A stretch of DNA of 45,546 bases from CAYONP01 sp964405335 (GTDB lineage: Bacteria; Armatimonadota; UBA10988), in contig CAYONP010000044.1 of NCBI GenBank assembly GCA_964405335.1, positions 1 through 45,546 of the forward strand. Reading direction: 5' to 3'. Numbering within the stretch: position 1 is the first letter of the stretch; each line of letters begins with the position of its first letter. A program made the position numbers and the translations under genes. Shown here in pieces: positions 40,008 through 45,546 of this stretch. The notes below the pieces were generated by a model. It did no database searches. It was not told where the DNA came from and saw only the letters and a program-made list of their open reading frames with translations.

Positions 40008-42728
40008 ATGCTCGCCGCGCTGTTGGCCGTGCTCGTCGCCGCCGGGCCCGATGTGACCATCGAACTCCCGGCGGTGGCACCGCCGGCAGTGGGCTATGCC
40101 GCCGGCGAACTGACCGAGGCCTGGCGCGCGCTGGGGCTGAGGGTGGCGCACGGAGTCGGCGCACCGCTCGAGCTCGCTCTCTCGGCTGAACCCGACGGCC
40201 TCGCTGCCGAGGGCTTCGACCTCCGCCTCGAGCCAGGCCGGATCGTCGTCGCCGCCGGCGACGCGGCCGGTGCCACCTACGGATTGCTCGAGCTGGCCGA
40301 CTGGCTCCCGGCCGCCGTCGCCGCGCACGACGCGGCCGGACTACAACGACGAACCACCGCCCTGCGGCTCCTCGCCGACGGTCCGCCGACCGGCCGCCGC
40401 GCGCCGCGCACCGCCGTCCGCGCCGTCGGCTTGAGCCTCACGCTGCCGCCGCCCGGCCACCGCTGGTGGTTCCATGACGAGGACTGGTGGACCGGCTATC
40501 TCGACCTGCTCGCCCATGCCCGGCTCAATCGGCTGGTCCTGCGCGGCATGGTGCGCCTTGAGCCGCCGGCTATGATGAGCCTGTTCCCCTTCCTGGTCAC
40601 CACGCCGGGCCAGCCGCAGGTCGGCCTGCCGGCGGCCGAGCGCGAGCGCAACCTGGCCCGGCTGCGCTGGATCGTCGACGAGGCCGAGCGGCGCGGCATC
40701 GCCGTCGCGCTGGCCAGCCACGGCGCGCACTGGAACGTGCCCGGCGGCGTGCCCTCCGACGCCGCCGACAGCCTGGGCAACCTGGCCGCCTACGCGCGCG
40801 AGGCGACGGCGCAACTGATCCGCGAGCTGCCCGCGCTCGACCTGATCGGCCTGCCCCTGCGCGAGCCGACCGACGGCAGCTTGGCCGCCGGCTACCTGCG
40901 CGGCGTCGACGACGGCGGGCGGCCAATCGGCCTGCTGGTCGACTCCCGCGGCGAGGCGAAGGCCGAGCTGGTGCGCATCGGCGACGATCACCCCGGCCGC
41001 CTGACCGTGGTCGCCGCCGGTGGTGCCGGCGGCGACGCGCTGCCATACCGAATCGCCGGCCGCGGGGCAGGGTGGGGCGACGAGACGACTTGGCCGCGGC
41101 CGTATGAGCTGGTCCATCGCCTGCCGACCGGTGGCACGCACCGGCTGCTGCCCTGGGCCGACGGCGAGTGGGCGCGACTGGCCGTCCGCGCCACGTCGAT
41201 CGGCGGCGGCGCCGGGTTCGAACTGGAAGCCCCCGAGGACGCCGGCCCGCGCTACGACCGCTACCACGCGCCGCAGGCGGCCTATCCCTACCCCGACCGG
41301 CGATACCAGAACCACCGCCTGGCCTACCTCGCCTGGGGCCGGCTGGGCTATGATCCCGACGACGCCCTGTTTGCCCTGCTGGCCGAAGCCGACACGACCG
41401 GCCGCGACGCCGCCGCACGGCAGACGGTCACCGCGGGCGTCGAGGCCGGCGGGCGGATCGTCGACCTGGTCGGCGCCGCGGTCGGTGCCGCGGGCTTCGC
41501 GCCCGAGTTCGACCCGGGCCCGGGTGTGGTCGCCCTGGCCGCGGTGCCGCCGGTCGATCCGTTCGTGTTCCAGACCGTGGCCGAGTTCGTCGGCCAGTTT
41601 CTGACCGAGGCGCCCGACCCGCGGCTCAGTCCGTTCGACCTCTCCGATGAGCTGGAGCAGCTCGCCGAGCGGGCTCGTGACGCGGCGGCCGAGGCGCGCG
41701 AGGCCGATGGCGAGGCGCTCGCGGTCGACCTGGCCATCGCCGCGCACCTGGCCGACTTCTGGCGTGAGAAGCTCGCCGCCGCGGTCTATCTCGGCATCTA
41801 TGAGCAGACTGGGCTCGGCTCGTTCGGCCGCGGCGCGGTCGATCGCCTGACCGCCGCGACGACCGCCTGGCGCCGCCTGGCCCAGCACACCGCCGAGCAC
41901 TATGCCGCCGTGCCGCCCGGCTGCCGCCATTGGCGCGAGTCGCTGCCGGCGGTCGAGGCCGACCTGCGCGCGCTGCGGGCGCGGGTCGCCGCGCGTGAGG
42001 CGGCGCTGTCGAGCGGCGGGCCGGCGTTGCGCCACCACCCGCTGCGCTCGAGCTTCGTCGACGGCCCGCTGATGATCCAGGCCGACCTGCACGGCCTGCC
42101 GCGCGGCGAGGCGGTCGAGATCGATGCCCTGGTCGAGCAACGCGACGCGAGCTGGGAACCACACCGGCTCGGCCGCGACGACCGCCTCGGCTGGGTCGCC
42201 CTGATCGACACCACCCGGCTGTCGCCCACCCAGATCCGGTACGTACTCCGCGCGCGCGCCGGCGACCGGCTGATCTGGCTGCCGACCGCGCGGCAGCAGG
42301 AGCCGTTCGAGGTCCGCGTGTTTCGCGACGCAAAGCCCGTGGTGGTCGATACGCGCGAGGTCGAGCTCGGGCGCAAGCCCGACCGCATGACCCTCCGGGC
42401 GCGCACCTACTGGCACGACGACGACGGCCTGGCGGCCGCCTGGCTGTGGCTGCGGCCGATGCCTGGCGACGCCGACTGGAGCCGCCTGCCCGCCGACCTG
42501 ACGCCGCCGGCGAACGCCGGCGAGGCGTGGACGGTGACGGCCGACGTGCGCAGCACGCCGGAGGGCGCGCTGTGGGCGATCGAGGTGATCGACCAGGCCG
42601 GCTGGTCCGAGCGCTGGCCGATGTTCCGCCTCGACGAGCCGGAGATCCCCTACCGCTGGATCGACCCGTGGGACGGCCCGGTGACGGAGGAGGGGCGGGT
42701 CTGGTTGGACGAGGCGTACGCTGGGTGA
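40008..42728 (+). CDS. Secreted GH67/GH115-like protein
   Basis: A 906-aa exported protein. The ATG at 40008 has GGAGG seven bases upstream and a very short signal (MLAALLAVLVAAG). The N-terminal domain (about 15-105) ends in ATYGLLELADWL, the alpha-glucuronidase / GH20b-type N-terminal fold. A (beta/alpha)8 region follows from RAVGLSLTLP, with WWTGYLDLLAHARLNRLVLRG. The segment LAYLAWGRLGYDPDD resembles a motif after the GH67 barrel. Beyond about residue 680 come beta-rich domains with RTYWHDDDGLAAAWLWLRP. I do not see the canonical catalytic Glu/Asp of GH67, so it may be a divergent or non-catalytic member. The downstream gene begins 17 bases after its stop codon, suggesting one transcript. 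Confidence 0.75.
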   Translation: MLAALLAVLVAAGPDVTIELPAVAPPAVGYAAGELTEAWRALGLRVAHGVGAPLELALSAEPDGLAAEGFDLRLEPGRIVVAAGDAAGATYGLLELADWLPAAVAAHDAAGLQRRTTALRLLADGPPTGRRAPRTAVRAVGLSLTLPPPGHRWWFHDEDWWTGYLDLLAHARLNRLVLRGMVRLEPPAMMSLFPFLVTTPGQPQVGLPAAERERNLARLRWIVDEAERRGIAVALASHGAHWNVPGGVPSDAADSLGNLAAYAREATAQLIRELPALDLIGLPLREPTDGSLAAGYLRGVDDGGRPIGLLVDSRGEAKAELVRIGDDHPGRLTVVAAGGAGGDALPYRIAGRGAGWGDETTWPRPYELVHRLPTGGTHRLLPWADGEWARLAVRATSIGGGAGFELEAPEDAGPRYDRYHAPQAAYPYPDRRYQNHRLAYLAWGRLGYDPDDALFALLAEADTTGRDAAARQTVTAGVEAGGRIVDLVGAAVGAAGFAPEFDPGPGVVALAAVPPVDPFVFQTVAEFVGQFLTEAPDPRLSPFDLSDELEQLAERARDAAAEAREADGEALAVDLAIAAHLADFWREKLAAAVYLGIYEQTGLGSFGRGAVDRLTAATTAWRRLAQHTAEHYAAVPPGCRHWRESLPAVEADLRALRARVAAREAALSSGGPALRHHPLRSSFVDGPLMIQADLHGLPRGEAVEIDALVEQRDASWEPHRLGRDDRLGWVALIDTTRLSPTQIRYVLRARAGDRLIWLPTARQQEPFEVRVFRDAKPVVVDTREVELGRKPDRMTLRARTYWHDDDGLAAAWLWLRPMPGDADWSRLPADLTPPANAGEAWTVTADVRSTPEGALWAIEVIDQAGWSERWPMFRLDEPEIPYRWIDPWDGPVTEEGRVWLDEAYAG

Positions 42729-42744
42729 GCGAGGAGGGGATTTC

Positions 42745-43821
42745 GTGCGGCCTCGGCCACCAGACACGCAGCACGGCCAACGGCGACCGAGGCGCGCCGT
42801 GCCGCGCTTCGGCTCCGAGGCGCTGCCGCTGGGCAGGTCGATTGCAGTCGGCGCCCTGGTGGGTACCGTGGCATTCATGGCCATCGCCCTGGCGGCCAGC
42901 TTGCCGCCTGCGCTACTGGGGCCGTTGGCGGTGGTGGTGGTGGCCGCCGGCGGCGGGCTGTGGCGTTGGCTCGATGGCCCGCCGCATGGCCTCACCCTCG
43001 GACGACAGCGGTTCACCTGGCGGCGGCGTGGCGAGCCCACGCGTCGCGTAGCCTATCACGAGGTGACCGGGTTCCAGCTCCACGACGAGCGGATCGTCCT
43101 CCACACCCTGCAGGGCGACATCTGTGTGCCCAGGGAGTGGCCCGACGCGCTGCCGGTCTGCCGCGCCGTCGCGGCTCGCGCGGGACTGCCGGCCGACGAA
43201 GCCGCCGTCGAGCCGCTCGCTCACGACGAGGTGGCGGAGTGGCTCGGCCTCGCTGCAGGGGAATCGCTCGTCTGTGGCGCAGACTGGCGCGGCCTGCTCG
43301 GCGCCTCGGGGCTCGGCCTGCTCGGCGCGGTTGGCGCCGGTCTCTCGGCCTATCTTCTGTCGCACCTCCCGCCGTTCAGCGAGATCGCGGGTATCCAGCT
43401 GTTGGTCGTGCTGCTCGCGGTGGTGGCCGGCTTGCTCGGGGCGGTTAGCTCCGCCGGGCTCGGGCTCGGCCTGCTGATCCTCATGCTGGAGAAGTCGCAC
43501 CGCGGCCTGATCAGCGCCGAGGCCGATGCCTACGGCGTGCGTGTCGGACCGCGGCGCGTCGACTGGTCAGACCTGCTCGCCGTCGAACACGACATCGGCC
43601 CGCGCTGGCGGATCGTCGGCGGCGATGGCGAGATCAACCTCAACGCCAACTGGCGCCATGCAGGGCGCGTGCTCGACGTCTGCCGGCGGCTGATCGCCGA
43701 ACAGGAGCAGGGCCACCGCCTGCCCCGCCTCGGCGACGTCCCTCCCGGCGCGATCTCACGCGTGGCCGCGCCCGAAGTCAGCGCCGGCGCGATCAGTCGC
43801 GCCGAGCCCGACCACCATTGA
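42745..43821 (+). CDS. Membrane protein with two PH-like domains
   Basis: A 358-aa inner-membrane protein. The start is a GTG at 42745 with GGAGG seven bases upstream. Two hydrophobic helices lie at about 30-52 and 57-74, then a soluble beta-rich segment (GLTLGRQRFTWRR to VCRAVAARAG) resembling a bacterial PH domain. A second hydrophobic block at about 183-255 contains two or three helices, followed by another PH-like segment (AYGVRVGPRRVDWSDLLAVE to VCRRLIAEQ). The internal symmetry (helix pair then PH-like domain, twice) suggests duplication. No family name can be given. It overlaps the convergent deiodinase-like gene by 29 bases at the 3' ends. Confidence 0.75.
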   Translation: MRPRPPDTQHGQRRPRRAVPRFGSEALPLGRSIAVGALVGTVAFMAIALAASLPPALLGPLAVVVVAAGGGLWRWLDGPPHGLTLGRQRFTWRRRGEPTRRVAYHEVTGFQLHDERIVLHTLQGDICVPREWPDALPVCRAVAARAGLPADEAAVEPLAHDEVAEWLGLAAGESLVCGADWRGLLGASGLGLLGAVGAGLSAYLLSHLPPFSEIAGIQLLVVLLAVVAGLLGAVSSAGLGLGLLILMLEKSHRGLISAEADAYGVRVGPRRVDWSDLLAVEHDIGPRWRIVGGDGEINLNANWRHAGRVLDVCRRLIAEQEQGHRLPRLGDVPPGAISRVAAPEVSAGAISRAEPDHH

Positions 43822-44476
43822 AGACCAAAATCTCCGCCAGCGACTTGCGCTCGATCTCCGGCACCGTGCACTCGTCGGACGGGTAGCCGAGGGGAATCAG
43901 CGCGTAGGGCCGCTCGTGCGCCGGGCGGCCGAGAATCGTGCCCAGGAAGCGCATCGGGCTGGGGGTGTGGACCAGCGTCGAGAGCCCCGCGAAGTGCGCC
44001 GCGGCGAGCAGCAGCCCGACCGCGATGCCGACCGACTCGGCGGGGTAGTAGACCTGCCCGCCATCGTCGCCACGGGTGAGCTGAAAGACGACCACCAGCC
44101 ACGGCGCGACCTCGAGGTAGGCCTTGTCGGCATCGGTGCCGAGCGGGGCGAGGTCGGCCAGCCAGCGGCGCGAGGCGCGCTGGGCATAGAACTCGCGCTC
44201 CTCGGCCTCGGCGCCGAGGCGGATCTCGCGCTTGAGCGCCGGGTCATCGACGGCGACGAACCGCCACGGTTGCTTGTGCGCTCCCGACGGCGCCGTACCG
44301 GCGGCGCGGACCAGCCACTCGACCACCTCGCGGGCCACCGGTCGGTCGCAGAACGCGCGCACGCTGCGGCGCCGGCGGACCACCTCATGGAACTCGCGCG
44401 CCGCCACCGCGGGCGGCAAGGCGGGTTGGTACGGCTCGTACTTGACGCGGGGCAGGGGTGGCGGCAGGTCGTCCAC
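43793..44476 (-). CDS. Iodotyrosine deiodinase-like nitroreductase-fold flavoprotein
   Basis: A 227-aa FMN-dependent protein of the nitroreductase superfamily, closest in pattern to iodotyrosine deiodinase. The GTG at 44476 has GGAG six bases upstream. FMN-binding landmarks are RRRRSVRAF and APSGAHKQPWRF. The deiodinase substrate triad is conserved in identity and spacing: Glu93 and Tyr97 (EREFY) and Lys118 (DADKAYLE), which in the animal enzyme clamp the zwitterion of halotyrosine. ESVGIAVGLLLAAAHFAGL, HTPSPM and GRPAHERP also fit. The predicted reaction is reductive dehalogenation of halogenated tyrosine; electron donor unknown. No signal peptide with this start. Confidence 0.88.
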   Translation of the reverse strand: MDDLPPPLPRVKYEPYQPALPPAVAAREFHEVVRRRRSVRAFCDRPVAREVVEWLVRAAGTAPSGAHKQPWRFVAVDDPALKREIRLGAEAEEREFYAQRASRRWLADLAPLGTDADKAYLEVAPWLVVVFQLTRGDDGGQVYYPAESVGIAVGLLLAAAHFAGLSTLVHTPSPMRFLGTILGRPAHERPYALIPLGYPSDECTVPEIERKSLAEILVFNGGRARRD

Positions 44477-44528
44477 AGCGGGCTCCGCCGGCGGATTGGC
44501 CGTGACCGCGGGTGTCCCTTGACGGCAA

Positions 44529-44554
44529 GCGGCCACCGGTTGCCCGGTGGCCGC
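44529..44554 (-). terminator. Strong hairpin terminator of the PEP-CTERM gene
   Basis: GCGGCCACCGG (44529-44539), TTGC, CCGGTGGCCGC (44544-44554) form a perfect eleven-pair stem with a four-base loop, 23 bases beyond the stop codon of the PEP-CTERM gene (44577). On the minus strand it is followed by a short TTG rather than a long T-run. Confidence 0.6.
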
Positions 44555-44576
44555 GGGGAGTTTCGATGCGAGACGA

Positions 44577-45299
44577 CTAGTGCCGGCGGCGCCGGCGGAC
44601 AAGGGCGATCAGCCCACCGCCGAGCAGGCACAGCGTGCCGGGCTCGGGGACCGCCTCGACCAGGATGCTGACGTTGTCGACGCCCTGGTTGAGGAACAAC
44701 TGGTTGTCGGTTTCGGCGAAGCGGATCTGGTACGTGCCGCCCGGCGTCACCAGGCCCGTGATGTCGAACAGGTACGGCGTGTACGGGTTCGGGTTGAGCG
44801 CCTGCGGGTCAACGCCGGTGTAGAGGTTGCTGATCACCCCGGCACCGGTGTCAAACGCCCCGGCAGCGGCGGTCAGCAGATCAACTCGCGCGTGCTGGTT
44901 CGGCGGCCCCGTGTGGTCCAGCCCGATCGGGTCGACGATCGGCCCGCCGTCGGAGTCGTTGACGAACATGTCGAACGAGAGCAGCACCGAGCTCGCGCCG
45001 AGCGGCACCACGAAGCTCTGGACGAGCGCATGAGTGCCCGGCCCGGTCTGGTCGCTGACGGCGGCGAACGCACCGGCAGCCGGGCCGACGGTGGGCAGGC
45101 CGCTGAACGGCGTGAACCCGTCGGCGTCGTCGACAAAGAACGAGCCGCTGCCGCCGGCGAGATCGGTCACGGTCCAGCCGGTGAAGTCCCCCGTCTCAAA
45201 CCCCCCGTTGGTGATCAACTCGACCGGCGCCGCGGCAAGCGGACCGGCGAGCAGACAGAGCAGCGCCGTGGCCGGCACTGCGGTGCGCAGTAGATGCAT
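44577..45299 (-). CDS. PEP-CTERM sorted secreted protein
   Basis: A 240-aa exported protein. The ATG at 45299 has GGAGG five bases upstream and a Sec signal (MHLLRTAVPATALLCLLAGPLAAA). The mature part starts VELITNGGFETGDFTGW, a carbohydrate-binding-like opening, and contains FDMFVNDSDGG and ISNLYTGVDPQ. The C-terminus is a classic PEP-CTERM tripartite signal: VPEPGT, a hydrophobic helix (LCLLGGGLIALV) and a basic RRRRRH tail, recognised and cleaved by exosortase (EpsH/XrtA type) in exopolysaccharide-producing bacteria. No exosortase is in the window, so one must be encoded elsewhere for sorting to occur. A sigma-70-type promoter lies upstream. Confidence 0.92.
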   Translation of the reverse strand: MHLLRTAVPATALLCLLAGPLAAAPVELITNGGFETGDFTGWTVTDLAGGSGSFFVDDADGFTPFSGLPTVGPAAGAFAAVSDQTGPGTHALVQSFVVPLGASSVLLSFDMFVNDSDGGPIVDPIGLDHTGPPNQHARVDLLTAAAGAFDTGAGVISNLYTGVDPQALNPNPYTPYLFDITGLVTPGGTYQIRFAETDNQLFLNQGVDNVSILVEAVPEPGTLCLLGGGLIALVRRRRRH

Positions 45300-45379
45300 T
45301 CCATCCTCCAGTCCGAGGAATGCCGCGCTCGATAAAGCCGGCAGCCACCCAGCCTCCGGCGGATTCCCCATTCGGTGTC

Positions 45380-45408
45380 ATTCTCGTGCGCCGCGTGAGC
45401 GCTGTCAA
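45380..45408 (-). promoter_or_regulatory. Sigma-70-type promoter of the PEP-CTERM gene
   Basis: On the minus strand a perfect -35 TTGACA (45403-45408), a 17-base spacer and a -10 GAGAAT (45380-45385, four of six consensus bases) precede the gene. The leader would be about 75 bases. The rest of 45409-45546 shows no gene or repeat that I can support. Confidence 0.5.
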
Positions 45409-45546
45409 CCGCGACCTGGCGCAAGGCCACAGCGCGGTGGACCGAGCGGAGCCGGCCGCGCGCCGCCGCGCCGATGCGGGCCGTGGTGCGCAGTGTGCCT
45501 TGGACCGAACAACAATGTCGGCATCGCACGTCGGCGCGCGCAGCGC

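Overview
The window is GC-rich and densely packed. It reads like a scaffold from an uncultivated bacterium, because an exact 100-N gap interrupts a repeat array. Several traits occur together: many secreted proteins with short Sec or Tat signals, PQQ-type propellers, LamG-like and carbohydrate-binding-like domains, Tat-exported Gfo/Idh/MocA oxidoreductases, a caspase-fold protease with PPC repeats, and a PEP-CTERM protein. This mix is typical of Armatimonadota, Planctomycetota, Hydrogenedentota and similar lineages. No rRNA, tRNA or marker gene is present, so the phylum is an inference.

Layout. 1-6.4 kb: a DUF4349-type lipoprotein, a very large secreted protein (copy 1 of a paralogous pair), a small membrane protein behind a near-perfect sigma-54 promoter, a TIM-barrel hydrolase and a DinB-fold protein. 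6.5-12.5 kb: a two-gene unit (1304-aa PQQ propeller/LamG-like giant plus a binding-module protein) and an APH-fold kinase. 12.6-18.4 kb: two GH42-like proteins and a double LamG-like protein. 18.5-19.2 kb: a DUF1883 gene overlapping a two-TM membrane-protein gene. 19.2-22.2 kb: the second giant paralogue. 22.3-26.2 kb: an orphan Phd/YefM-like antitoxin, a palindrome-rich gene-free stretch, an NmrA-like protein, a GH5 hydrolase and a pentapeptide/TPR protein. 26.2-29.6 kb: an operon of two MDR dehydrogenases and a PQQ propeller whose genes join by TGATG overlaps. It is divergent from a six-PPC-repeat caspase-fold protein with an EF-hand loop. 32.9-36.3 kb: a chain of tightly linked genes (64-aa protein, SDH-type serine protease, Tat-exported glycosidase-like protein, 53-aa membrane protein). 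36.4-39.4 kb: two Gfo/Idh/MocA paralogues either side of a 52-bp tandem array with the assembly gap; one paralogue lacks the catalytic lysine. 39.4-45.5 kb: a coiled-coil basic protein, a GH67-like secreted protein, a PH-like membrane protein, an iodotyrosine-deiodinase-like flavoprotein and a PEP-CTERM protein.

The dominant theme is extracytoplasmic glycan handling: six glycosidase-like TIM barrels plus many carbohydrate-binding-like modules. No sugar transporter, SusCD pair or obvious regulator is present, and most genes stand alone with their own ribosome-binding site. The intergenic DNA carries several families of short inverted repeats arranged like REP doublets (REPINs) or small MITEs, with no transposase in view. 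The most promising candidates for undescribed biology are the DUF1883/two-TM gene pair, the PPC-caspase divergent from the MDR/PQQ operon across a shared palindrome, the small-protein/SDH-protease pair, the giant secreted paralogues and the REPIN-like repeats.
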